Made by a program: the position numbers and the translations under genes. A DNA stretch of 10,361 nt from Flammeovirgaceae bacterium (lineage in GTDB: Bacteria; Bacteroidota; Bacteroidia; Cytophagales; Cyclobacteriaceae): NCBI GenBank assembly GCA_003228395.1, contig QIDJ01000379.1, forward strand, positions 1-10,361. Reading direction: 5' to 3'. Below are positions 1-6,552 of the stretch, in pieces. Within the stretch, counting starts at the first letter, position 1; the number at the start of each line of letters is the position of its first letter. The notes beneath the pieces are model-generated. The model saw only the letters and a list, made by a program, of their open reading frames with translations. It made no database searches and was not told where the DNA came from.

Positions 1-948
1 GAAAAAAATAACGCTTATCACCTGCGAAGAGTGCAGCACAGTTGCAAATAAAATACCATCTTCGAAAGCCACTCCGTAAAGTATCAGAACACCACTGACA
101 AGTGCATGAAATGCTCCGATTCCGCCCTGTACGGGTGTAGCCATGCCGATGCTGCCTGTTACAAGTATTGTCAGTCCGGCAATTAGCGAAAGATGAGCAG
201 TTTCATCAATGGAAAAAACCACAATATAGGTCAGGGAGTAATACAGGAACCACATCAACCCTGAGCTTATCCAAAAATGCGCTTTTTTTTGCATTTTGCT
301 GATACTGGACAGTCCTTCGCCCAGTTCTCTAAGAAAAGCCCTTATTTTAAGAAACAAGGGAATCCGCTTCAGCTTCTCCTTATACACGCGCAGGAAAAAG
401 TATCCGATGACCAGCAGTAAAAAACCGGCTCCGGCTAAAATGTATAGTGCCATAAGATTTCGAACCACGCTGGAAAATTTTGACGAAAAGAAGTCTTTAA
501 AGAAACCACTTAGTAAGTCGTATTCAATTAGCAGGTTAAAAATAATGAGCGATATTAGTGTGAACAGATCCACGATCCGTTCTGCTACCACAGTCCCGAT
601 CGAAATAGTCATTGGTACATCGTTGGTCCTTTTTAAAACACCGCATCTTGTTATCTCACCCATGCGGGGAACAAACAAATTGGCAAGATAACCGACCATT
701 ATAGCAAGAAACATGCGCCAGGTGCTTACATGGTAACCAATAGGAATAAGCATCAGGGTCCAGCGGTATGCCCTTACTAAATGTGCCGTAAGCATAATGG
801 CAATAGAAATTATGACATACTTATATTTTACCTCTCCAAGCCTGGCAAATAACTGGCCAATGTCAATCTGCCTGAAAACCAGCCATAAAAGCAGGCACGC
901 CACAGCAAAGGGAATCAGATATTTCAGAATATTTTTTGCAGTGCTCAA
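1..948 (-). CDS. UPF0104 / lysylphosphatidylglycerol synthase TM-domain (flippase-like) membrane protein, 3' end missing
   Basis: This is an open frame of 316 codons that leaves the window without a stop. The product is very hydrophobic, with several membrane segments starting near residue 8. It has the signatures I associate with the UPF0104/YbhN/AglD-like family: NLFVPRMGE followed by TRCGVLKR, then GTVVAERIVDLF, and near the end TPVQGGIGAFH. Family members are inner-membrane proteins, and some are linked to lipid flipping or glycolipid and LPG synthesis; the substrate here cannot be told. The start is taken as TTG at 948 because a TAA lies directly upstream in frame, the first in-frame ATG comes only about 47 codons later inside the membrane domain, and the TTG gives the usual family N-terminus (a short basic stretch, then a membrane segment ending WLVFRQID). 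The gene follows panC on the same strand and its start overlaps the stop of a 19-codon frame. An 8-base A-run in the coding strand is in frame. Confidence 0.85.
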   Translation of the reverse strand, partial: MSTAKNILKYLIPFAVACLLLWLVFRQIDIGQLFARLGEVKYKYVIISIAIMLTAHLVRAYRWTLMLIPIGYHVSTWRMFLAIMVGYLANLFVPRMGEITRCGVLKRTNDVPMTISIGTVVAERIVDLFTLISLIIFNLLIEYDLLSGFFKDFFSSKFSSVVRNLMALYILAGAGFLLLVIGYFFLRVYKEKLKRIPLFLKIRAFLRELGEGLSSISKMQKKAHFWISSGLMWFLYYSLTYIVVFSIDETAHLSLIAGLTILVTGSIGMATPVQGGIGAFHALVSGVLILYGVAFEDGILFATVLHSSQVISVIFF

Positions 949-1004
949 TTAGTCAGGTTAATTTTGAATGCCCGAAAATATGATTTAATTGGTTCTATTG
1001 TCAT
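945..1004 (-). pseudogene. panD: 19-codon frame with good RBS, probable remnant of panD
   Basis: Directly downstream of panC lies a short frame encoding MTIEPIKSYFRAFKINLTN, preceded by AGGAG (minus strand, 1017-1013) eight bases before the ATG. Aspartate 1-decarboxylase (PanD) typically starts with a pattern like M-x-I-E-x-x-K-S-K-I-H-R-A, and the peptide matches at M1, I3, E4, K7, S8 and, allowing a one-residue gap, R-A. In Bacteroidetes panD commonly follows panC. The Gly-Ser self-processing site of PanD and everything after it is missing, so no enzyme can be made from this frame. The TGA stop overlaps the TTG start of the flippase gene (TTGA), so the frame could now act as a translated leader for that gene. 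The match is short, so the panD origin is inference; it could be an unrelated leader peptide. Confidence 0.45.
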
Positions 1005-1012
1005 ATCATCTT

Positions 1013-1017
1013 CTCCT
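1013..1017 (-). promoter_or_regulatory. Shine-Dalgarno sequence of the panD-like remnant
   Basis: AGGAG on the minus strand lies eight bases upstream of the ATG at 1004. It stands out because most starts in this window lack any purine-rich ribosome binding site. It supports real translation initiation at 1004, although only a 19-residue peptide follows. Confidence 0.55.
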
Positions 1018-1039
1018 GTTTTTTATTCTCACTATATTA

Positions 1040-1888
1040 TCAGCTTCTTACTATCAGATTATCGATTAATCTTACATCACCGATTTTTACTGCTGTACAT
1101 ATGGCCGTGTTTTCAGTTATATTGTCCGTTTCAAGTATTTCAAATGTATCCGGGTTCACACATACAATGTATTCCGGATTTACTAGTGGCGCTTCCTTCA
1201 AAATATCACCAACGACGTTACATACATCCCGGGCTGAGCCTTTGTTCTTTACTATTGCTTCTCCTGCTTTCAACGCTTTATAAATAACGGAAGCCTGTGT
1301 TTTTTCGTCTTTTGTCAGCCGTTTGTTTCTCGATGACAAAGCCATTCCGTTTTGTTTCCTCACGGTGGGAATACCGATGATTTCAATGTCATAATTCATA
1401 TCCGCAACCAACCGGCGGATAATGGCCAGTTGTTGCAGGTCTTTTTCTCCGAAATAGGCACGATCGGGAGCTACAATATTAAAAAGTTTGGACACAATAA
1501 GCCCCACGCCGGAAAAATGTCCGGGACGGAATTTCCCTTCCAGGATGTTGCCTAAATTACCAAAGTCAATTTTCACTACGGGTGGTTGCGGATACATTTC
1601 CTTCACATCAGGATAAAACACGATATCACACCCGGTAAGCTCGAGAAGATTCAAATCCTCTTCAATATTCTGGGGATAATTTTCCAGGTCGGAAGGATTA
1701 TTGAATTGAGTGGGATTAACAAAAACCGAACAGACTGCTGCTTCGTTTTGTTTATGACAACGTTTAATTAGCTGCAAATGCCCTTTGTGCAGGCATCCCA
1801 TGGTTGGAACAAGCCCGACAGAATGCCCGGTATTTCTATGTTTTGTTAAACTTTTCCGAAGAAGCCGCGCTTCCTTATATACCTCCAT
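1040..1888 (-). CDS. panC: Pantothenate synthetase (pantoate--beta-alanine ligase)
   Basis: PanC condenses pantoate and beta-alanine with ATP, through a pantoyl-adenylate, to give pantothenate, the precursor of coenzyme A. It is a cytoplasmic enzyme of the nucleotidylyltransferase superfamily. The 282-residue product has the usual family length. It carries the VPTMG start of the Rossmann fold with the HIGH-type motif HKGH (residues 34-37), FVNPTQF (56-62), RPGHFSGV (121-128), GEKD (147-150) and the KMSKS-equivalent SSRN (185-188), so all expected active-site motifs are present. The ATG at 1888 places the first motif at the usual distance from the N-terminus. The gene is divergent from the starch-synthase-like gene, and a TAATTTTG box lies about 30 bases upstream of its start. 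The usual partner panD is not intact downstream, so the beta-alanine substrate must come from elsewhere. Confidence 0.97.
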   Translation of the reverse strand: MEVYKEARLLRKSLTKHRNTGHSVGLVPTMGCLHKGHLQLIKRCHKQNEAAVCSVFVNPTQFNNPSDLENYPQNIEEDLNLLELTGCDIVFYPDVKEMYPQPPVVKIDFGNLGNILEGKFRPGHFSGVGLIVSKLFNIVAPDRAYFGEKDLQQLAIIRRLVADMNYDIEIIGIPTVRKQNGMALSSRNKRLTKDEKTQASVIYKALKAGEAIVKNKGSARDVCNVVGDILKEAPLVNPEYIVCVNPDTFEILETDNITENTAICTAVKIGDVRLIDNLIVRS

Positions 1889-1917
1889 TGGCGGTAAATC
1901 AGAGTAATAAAAGGTCG

Positions 1918-1925
1918 CAAAATTA
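1918..1925 (-). promoter_or_regulatory. Bacteroidetes-type -7 box for panC
   Basis: TAATTTTG on the minus strand fits the Bacteroidetes -7 consensus TAnnTTTG and ends 29 bases before the panC ATG. A TTG lies 16 bases further upstream and could be the -33 element, though this spacing is shorter than the usual 19-21. The position implies a short leader of roughly 20-25 bases. Confidence 0.5.
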
Positions 1926-1946
1926 CTTCATAAGATGATAACAATC

Positions 1947-1977
1947 TTGAATAAAGTAAATATTTTTAGTACCTTTG
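1947..1977 (+). promoter_or_regulatory. Bacteroidetes-type promoter for the starch-synthase-like / DUF4270 / glmS operon
   Basis: TTG at 1947-1949 is followed after 20 bases by TACCTTTG at 1970-1977, matching the Bacteroidetes vegetative pattern (-33 TTG, -7 TAnnTTTG). It lies about 40 bases upstream of the ATG at 2017. It is back to back with the panC box at 1918-1925, so the two transcription units start from one AT-rich divergent region. Confidence 0.65.
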
Positions 1978-2016
1978 TGCGTCTTTTCTTATGATTTTTA
2001 TCAAATCAAAAAAACT

Positions 2017-2817
2017 ATGTCTAAATATCGCATTCTTTATGTTGCCACCGAGATTAACCCTTTTCTGCAAACTTCAGGAGTTGCGGATTTTGTTCGCAAA
2101 CTTCCGCAGGCCATGCAGGAAAAGGGAATGGAGATAAGAATTCTGGTACCGAGGTTCGGTTTGATTAACGAAAGGAAAAACCGGCTTCACGAAGTCGTTC
2201 GTTTATCCGGAATAAACATTTCAGTCGGGGATGAGGAGAAACCATTGGTGATCAAGGTTGCTTCTATACCTAATGCGAAGCTACAGGTTTACTTCATCGA
2301 TAATGAGGATTATTTTCACAGAAAATCAATGTTTCATGATGCGGATGATAATTTTTATGAAGACAATGACGAAAGAGCCATTTTCTTTTGCAAAGGCGTA
2401 ATCGAAACGGTAAAAAAACTTGGATGGGCCCCCGATATTGTGCATTGCAATGACTGGATGACAAGCCTGATTCCTCTTTATCTGAAAACAACCTACAAAA
2501 ATGATCCGCTTTTTGTCAATACAAAAAGTGTTTTCACCGTTTATAATAATAAGTTCAACCATAAGTTTAAGAGTAACCTGATTGATAAAGTAAAGATGCT
2601 GGATATTGAAGACAGCATGTTGAATACACTTAAGTCTGCTGATTATGACGGATTTATCAGGCTTGGTATCGAATACTCCGATGTAGTTATCAAATCTGAA
2701 GAGAATCTCACAGGCCTGGAGTATCTGTTTCAAAACGGAAACAAAGTGGAAACCATCGATAAAGATGAGGATTTTACTGCTTCATATTTTAACTTATATA
2801 ACGAACTTGTGGGGTAA
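2017..2817 (+). CDS. Short starch/glycogen-synthase-like protein (GT5 N-terminal domain only)
   Basis: The 266-residue product matches the N-terminal Rossmann domain of starch/glycogen synthases. It opens with KYRILYVATEINPF, continues with a VPRFG segment, has EDNDERAIFFCKGV around 115-127, then IVHCNDW (141-147) and VFTVYNN (172-178). The second glycosyltransferase domain is absent; full-length glycogen synthases have about 470-480 residues. The ADP-glucose-binding KxGGLAD motif reads QTSGVAD (18-24), losing the lysine and one glycine. The HxHDW motif reads HCNDW, losing its histidine. Ordinary ADP-glucose transfer therefore looks unlikely. Short homologues of this kind occur in Bacteroidetes at this locus; their role is not known to me. 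The ATG at 2017 is chosen over one at 1975 because the latter lies inside the promoter's -7 box and adds a non-homologous tail. The stop is one base before the next gene. Confidence 0.85.
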   Translation: MSKYRILYVATEINPFLQTSGVADFVRKLPQAMQEKGMEIRILVPRFGLINERKNRLHEVVRLSGINISVGDEEKPLVIKVASIPNAKLQVYFIDNEDYFHRKSMFHDADDNFYEDNDERAIFFCKGVIETVKKLGWAPDIVHCNDWMTSLIPLYLKTTYKNDPLFVNTKSVFTVYNNKFNHKFKSNLIDKVKMLDIEDSMLNTLKSADYDGFIRLGIEYSDVVIKSEENLTGLEYLFQNGNKVETIDKDEDFTASYFNLYNELVG

Positions 2818-2818
2818 G

Positions 2819-4210
2819 ATGAACCGAATGAGGGGGAAAAGTATAGGGCTGATCCTTGGATTAGCCCTTTTAATATGGGTATCATGTGAAGATCCGGGCA
2901 TTATAGGCATTGATGTAGATCCTGATAATTTAAGCTTTAGCGCACATTACCAACAATTCACATTACCTGCAAAACTGGTTCAGGTTGACTCAATCGTTTC
3001 GGGCAATGCAGGAAGAGTACTGGTAGGGCGATATAACGATCCGCTTTTTGGTACTACAACCGCAAAAGCCTATTCTCAGGTGTGGTTGTCAACATCAATT
3101 AATATACCTGAAAACGGGATTTTTGATTCACTTATTCTTCAGCTTAAGTTAGATCATGTAAATGGGCTTGAGGAAGAATTTTCAGAGCTGCATAATTTGA
3201 AATTGTACCGGCTGACTGAAGATATTGATGAATTTACAACCTTTTACACCACAAGCGAATCCATACGGTCACGGATACAGTTTGGCTCGGCAATTTTTAC
3301 TTATGATACCATACAAGCAGGCGGCGAAATTAAGGTGAATCTTGATACGACGTTGAGAATTACCATGCAGGAGCAATTAGGGCAGTTAATTTTCGACAAG
3401 ATGAAAGATGAGTTCGACTCTACGTTCGATAGCAATACCAACTGGCTTGCATTTTTTCAAGGGATCGTTCTTGAGCCGGGAGATGAATATTTTACCATCA
3501 CCGGCTTTAAAATCAAGGATTCCAGGTCCAACATGATCATGTATTATCATTATACCGATGATGAGGGTGAAATCGTTAATGCAGAATATAACTTTAACCT
3601 TGAACCCGCGGTACACTATAGCAATATTTCCCATGACCCTACAGGTACGGCTATAGGCGGAACACGCCCCCTATACACGGAATATACGGCTTCTGATAAC
3701 AATATTTATCTTCAGGCCGGAACCGGAATTGTAGCCAAGATTGATTTCACTCCTGTAATAGAATTTGCTGACACCATCGACTTGATGATCCTGAATACAG
3801 CTATTTTAACACTGGGGAGTGTGGATGAATACCCTCCATTTGTGAAACCACCTGACAAACTCATATTCTATTATACCGATTCATCGAATTTTCGACTTAA
3901 AAACCAGGAAGGATTCCTGAAAACCATTCAGCAGGATAACCCATCAATTGATGCTACGTCTGCACGATTTCCGCTGGAATCTGCATTTGTAGTTAACGAT
4001 TCCACAAAGAATATAATCGAATCTTACTCCGATCGGATTACCAGCTATGTTCAGGCCCTTATCGATGGTGTCATCGAAGATCATCTGGTACTGGCATATC
4101 CGGTAACGCTGACTAACGCCACTACCATAGACCGGTTACTTCTTGATCCTGAAAGTATTAAATTAGAGATTTATTACACTACGTCTAAAGAATCGGCAGA
4201 CTCCGAATAA
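2819..4210 (+). CDS. DUF4270 family lipoprotein
   Basis: The 463-residue product starts with a basic stretch (MNRMRGK), a hydrophobic core (about residues 8-20) and a cysteine at position 23 in WVSC, fitting a type II lipoprotein signal peptide. The residues after the cysteine (EDPGIIGIDVDPDN) match the typical start of DUF4270 proteins, and acidic residues there are common in Bacteroidetes lipoproteins exported to the cell surface. The remainder is rich in predicted beta strands with frequent aromatic residues and short D/N-rich turns, and ends in LLLDPESIKLEIYYT, consistent with the family. The function of DUF4270 is unknown. The ATG at 2819 is chosen because it follows the upstream stop by one base and begins directly at the signal peptide; an in-frame ATG at 2765 would lie inside the preceding gene. 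glmS follows 34 bases downstream, which suggests one operon. Confidence 0.88.
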   Translation: MNRMRGKSIGLILGLALLIWVSCEDPGIIGIDVDPDNLSFSAHYQQFTLPAKLVQVDSIVSGNAGRVLVGRYNDPLFGTTTAKAYSQVWLSTSINIPENGIFDSLILQLKLDHVNGLEEEFSELHNLKLYRLTEDIDEFTTFYTTSESIRSRIQFGSAIFTYDTIQAGGEIKVNLDTTLRITMQEQLGQLIFDKMKDEFDSTFDSNTNWLAFFQGIVLEPGDEYFTITGFKIKDSRSNMIMYYHYTDDEGEIVNAEYNFNLEPAVHYSNISHDPTGTAIGGTRPLYTEYTASDNNIYLQAGTGIVAKIDFTPVIEFADTIDLMILNTAILTLGSVDEYPPFVKPPDKLIFYYTDSSNFRLKNQEGFLKTIQQDNPSIDATSARFPLESAFVVNDSTKNIIESYSDRITSYVQALIDGVIEDHLVLAYPVTLTNATTIDRLLLDPESIKLEIYYTTSKESADSE

Positions 4211-4244
4211 ACGAAACAGATGTCTGACATAAAAAAACTCATTT

Positions 4245-6077
4245 ATGTGTGGAATCGTTGCATATGTTGGAGATAAGGAGGCTTATCCCATCATAATTAA
4301 AGGACTCAAAAGGCTGGAATACAGGGGCTACGACAGTGCAGGGGTGGCGTTGGTCAACGGAACGCTGAATGTATATAAAAAGCAGGGGAAAGTGACCGAC
4401 CTGGTGTCTGCCGTGGGCGGAAACCTAAAGAGCACGGTTGGCATCGGCCATACCCGCTGGGCAACCCACGGAGAGCCGAACGACCGGAATGCACATCCCC
4501 ATTTTTCGCCAAACGGTAAGCTGGCTATAATCCATAACGGCATCATTGAAAACTATTCCGTCCTCAAACAAGAGCTTATCAACAAAGGATATTCGTTTAA
4601 AAGCGATACCGATACCGAAGTTTTTATTGCGTTTATTGAAGATGTACGTACAAATAATAACTGCTCGCTTGAAACAGCAGTAAGACTTGCATTGAATAAA
4701 GTAGTGGGGGCCTACGCCATTGTCATTATTTCAGAAGATCATCCGGATATGCTTATTGCAGCCCGCAAGGGCAGCCCACTGGTGATCGGACTAGGTAAAA
4801 ATGAATTTTTCCTTGCCTCCGATGCTACACCCATTGTTGAATACACCAACGAAGTTGTGTATCTAAACGATGAAGAAATGGCTGTGATAAAGGGTGGTAA
4901 ACTGTCGGTCAGGACCATCACGGATGTGGAAACAACCCCTTACATCCAGACCCTTGATATCCAACTGGAGGCCATTGAAAAAGGGGGCTACGAGCATTTC
5001 ATGCTGAAAGAAATATTTGAGCAGCCCAGGTCTGTAAAAGACAGTATGCGCGGAAGGGTAAATGCCGATATTGGGCGGGTAGTGCTTGGCGGCATTCGTG
5101 AATATAAAAACAAGCTTTTCAATGCGGAGCGGATTATAATTGTAGCATGCGGCACGTCGTGGCATGCAGGCCTCGTTGCCGAATACATGTTTGAGGAATT
5201 TTGCAGGATACCTGTTGAAATAGAATATGCCTCTGAATTTCGATACAGAAAACCGGTTATAAAGGAAGGTGATGTGGTTTTTGCCATATCTCAATCTGGC
5301 GAAACGGCAGATACACTTGCTGCCATCGAAATGGCCAAATCCAAAGGCGCCACCATATTCGGCGTTTGCAATGTGGTCGGGTCTTCTATAAGCCGGCTGT
5401 CGCACGAAGGTGCATACACGCATGCCGGCCCTGAAATAGGCGTGGCCAGTACTAAAGCTTTCACAGCCCAGCTAACGGTTTTATCTATGATCGCCCTGAT
5501 GGTTGCCGAGCAAAAGGGCGCCATCTCGGAAAGCCGGTTCAGGGAATTGCTTGCCGAGCTTGAAACCATACCCCAAAAAATTGAAGAAGCCCTTAAACTT
5601 AACGCTCAGGTAAAATATATTGCCGATATTTTTAAAAATGCACTAAATTTTTTGTATCTCGGCCGCGGGTATAATTTTCCTGTAGCGCTGGAAGGCGCAC
5701 TGAAGCTCAAAGAGATTTCCTATATTCATGCCGAGGGCTATCCGGCAGCGGAAATGAAGCACGGCCCCATCGCATTGATCGACGAAGAGATGCCGGTAGT
5801 ATTTATTGCCACAAAAGACAGTTCGTATGAAAAAATCGTGTCGAACATCCAGGAAGTAAAAGCTCGAAAGGGACGGGTGATTGCGGTGGTATCAAAGGGA
5901 GACGATCTGATTTCGAAAATGGCTGATTATACCATTGAAGTACCTGTAACCGACGAAGCGCTTATGCCGCTTGTATCAGTGATCCCGCTTCAACTCCTGT
6001 CATACCACATTGCCGTAATGCGCGGCTGCAACGTGGACCAGCCCCGAAACCTGGCAAAGTCGGTTACGGTAGAGTAA
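4245..6077 (+). CDS. glmS: Glutamine--fructose-6-phosphate aminotransferase (isomerizing)
   Basis: GlmS makes glucosamine-6-phosphate from fructose-6-phosphate and glutamine, the entry step to UDP-GlcNAc for peptidoglycan and lipopolysaccharide. The 610-residue product is the standard size. The N-terminal class II glutaminase domain begins MCGIVAYVGD, with Cys2 becoming the nucleophile after Met removal, then EYRGYDSAG (25-33), HTRWATHG (69-76) and HNGIIEN (97-103). The first sugar isomerase (SIS) domain contains ACGTSWHAG (301-309), SQSGETADT (350-358) and STKAFTAQ (402-409). The second SIS domain has LGRGYNFPVALEGALKLKE (472-490) and HAEGYPAAEMKHGP (495-508). The C-terminus DQPRNLAKSVTVE is the conserved family tail with the active-site lysine. 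The gene is intact and is the last of the likely three-gene operon. The start is fixed by the need for Met-Cys. I see no glmS ribozyme: only 34 bases separate it from the DUF4270 gene. Confidence 0.98.
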   Translation: MCGIVAYVGDKEAYPIIIKGLKRLEYRGYDSAGVALVNGTLNVYKKQGKVTDLVSAVGGNLKSTVGIGHTRWATHGEPNDRNAHPHFSPNGKLAIIHNGIIENYSVLKQELINKGYSFKSDTDTEVFIAFIEDVRTNNNCSLETAVRLALNKVVGAYAIVIISEDHPDMLIAARKGSPLVIGLGKNEFFLASDATPIVEYTNEVVYLNDEEMAVIKGGKLSVRTITDVETTPYIQTLDIQLEAIEKGGYEHFMLKEIFEQPRSVKDSMRGRVNADIGRVVLGGIREYKNKLFNAERIIIVACGTSWHAGLVAEYMFEEFCRIPVEIEYASEFRYRKPVIKEGDVVFAISQSGETADTLAAIEMAKSKGATIFGVCNVVGSSISRLSHEGAYTHAGPEIGVASTKAFTAQLTVLSMIALMVAEQKGAISESRFRELLAELETIPQKIEEALKLNAQVKYIADIFKNALNFLYLGRGYNFPVALEGALKLKEISYIHAEGYPAAEMKHGPIALIDEEMPVVFIATKDSSYEKIVSNIQEVKARKGRVIAVVSKGDDLISKMADYTIEVPVTDEALMPLVSVIPLQLLSYHIAVMRGCNVDQPRNLAKSVTVE

Positions 6078-6103
6078 AATTCCGTATTTTGTTCAGATAG
6101 ATT

Positions 6104-6125
6104 CCTGTTGCTTTCAAGCAACGGG
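6104..6125. repeat. Inverted repeat (hairpin) downstream of glmS
   Basis: GTTGCTT and AAGCAAC (6107-6113 and 6116-6122) form a near-perfect palindrome, extended by outer C-G pairs to about ten base pairs. No T-tract follows on the plus strand, so it is not a typical glmS terminator. It is the first of several inverted repeats in the 6078-6263 gap. Confidence 0.6.
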
Positions 6126-6176
6126 CAATACATTGTAGTCCTAACTGGTTTTAGCCTCATTGCGTTGATTTGCCTG

Positions 6177-6201
6177 GCGACCCAGCCAAGGACAAGGTCG
6201 C
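6177..6201. repeat. Inverted repeat GCGACC...GGTCGC in the glmS-tRNA gap
   Basis: GCGACC (6177-6182) pairs with GGTCGC (6196-6201) around a 13-base loop. It is GC-rich compared with the surrounding intergenic DNA. Together with its neighbours it makes the gap unusually structured; no gene in either strand explains it. Confidence 0.5.
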
Positions 6202-6224
6202 ACTATGAAGTAATGGCACTCCGC

Positions 6225-6249
6225 ATTTCGGATAGCCGAAATAAATTTT
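6225..6249 (+). terminator. Possible terminator for the glmS operon
   Basis: ATTTCGG (6225-6231) and CCGAAAT (6236-6242) form a seven-base-pair stem with the tetraloop ATAG, followed by AAATTTT. The T-tract is short and set back from the stem, and the stem is only moderately GC-rich, so this is a weak candidate lying about 150 bases after the glmS stop. It could also be one unit of a structured repeat. Confidence 0.35.
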
Positions 6250-6263
6250 GCTATCCTCAAATG

Positions 6264-6287
6264 AAAAAAGGCTGTCATAAGACAGCC
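6264..6287 (-). terminator. Rho-independent terminator of tRNA-Val
   Basis: Read on the minus strand, GGCTGTC-TTAT-GACAGCC forms a perfect seven-base-pair stem with a tetraloop and is followed directly by six T residues. It begins about ten bases after the 3' CCA of the tRNA. The plus-strand flank (CCCTTT) is weaker, but it might also stop transcripts coming from glmS. Confidence 0.85.
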
Positions 6288-6297
6288 CTTTACTTCA

Positions 6298-6375
6298 TGG
6301 TGGGACTTACTGGATTCGAACCAGCGACCTCTGCCCTGTCAAGGCAGCGCTCTAAACCAACTGAGCTAAAGTCCC
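6298..6375 (-). tRNA. tRNA-Val (anticodon GAC)
   Basis: The minus strand folds into a standard cloverleaf. The acceptor stem is GGGACTT/AAGTCCC, the D stem GCTC/GAGC, the anticodon stem CTGCC/GGCAG with loop TTGACAG, and the T stem GCTGG/CCAGT with loop TTCGAAT. The discriminator base is A and CCA is encoded. Anticodon GAC reads the valine codons GUC and GUU. The gene stands alone between glmS and the membrane-protein gene, with its own terminator just downstream. Confidence 0.97.
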
Positions 6376-6393
6376 ATTTAATTGGCTAACATT

Positions 6394-6417
6394 CCGGATA
6401 AATCCGGCGATTATCCG
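6394..6417. repeat. Overlapping inverted repeats upstream of tRNA-Val
   Basis: CCGGAT-AA-ATCCGG (6394-6407) is a palindrome with a two-base centre. Overlapping it, CGGATAA (6395-6401) can pair with TTATCCG (6411-6417). It lies 19-42 bases upstream of the mature tRNA 5' end, in the expected leader or promoter region. No function can be assigned. Confidence 0.4.
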
Positions 6418-6519
6418 TTCAACGTTCCCAAACCCGCCTTCAAATATAAAACCCTCCTGATAATTCTCCGTGGATTTCTGTTTATTCCTGCGATCAGGAA
6501 TGAATATCAGACAATTATT

Positions 6520-6527
6520 TACTTTTG
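6520..6527 (+). promoter_or_regulatory. Possible Bacteroidetes -7 box for the leader frame and membrane-protein gene
   Basis: TACTTTTG fits TAnnTTTG and lies 25 bases upstream of the ATG of the leader frame at 6553. No TTG is seen at the expected -33 distance, so support is partial. Confidence 0.35.
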
Positions 6528-6552
6528 CCTATCCAATAACCGGGATAATATC

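Noticed and set aside
296..691. Open plus-strand frame of 131 codons at the left end
   Set aside because: It is antisense to the flippase-like gene, whose minus-strand frame shows clear family motifs; the plus-strand product is low-complexity and has no recognisable domain.
1975..2016. Earlier ATG at 1975 as start of the starch-synthase-like gene
   Set aside because: It lies within the TACCTTTG promoter box, so it would precede the transcription start, and the added 14 residues have no family similarity.
4211..4244. glmS ribozyme or riboswitch upstream of glmS
   Set aside because: Only 34 bases lie between the DUF4270 stop and the glmS start, too few for the ribozyme, and no matching fold is seen.
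4863..5423. Minus-strand frame of 186 codons inside glmS
   Set aside because: It is a shadow of the well-conserved GlmS coding frame, with no start context and no known motif.
6108..6389. Plus-strand frame of 93 codons across the glmS-tRNA gap
   Set aside because: It reads through the tRNA terminator and the antisense strand of tRNA-Val, so it cannot be a real gene.
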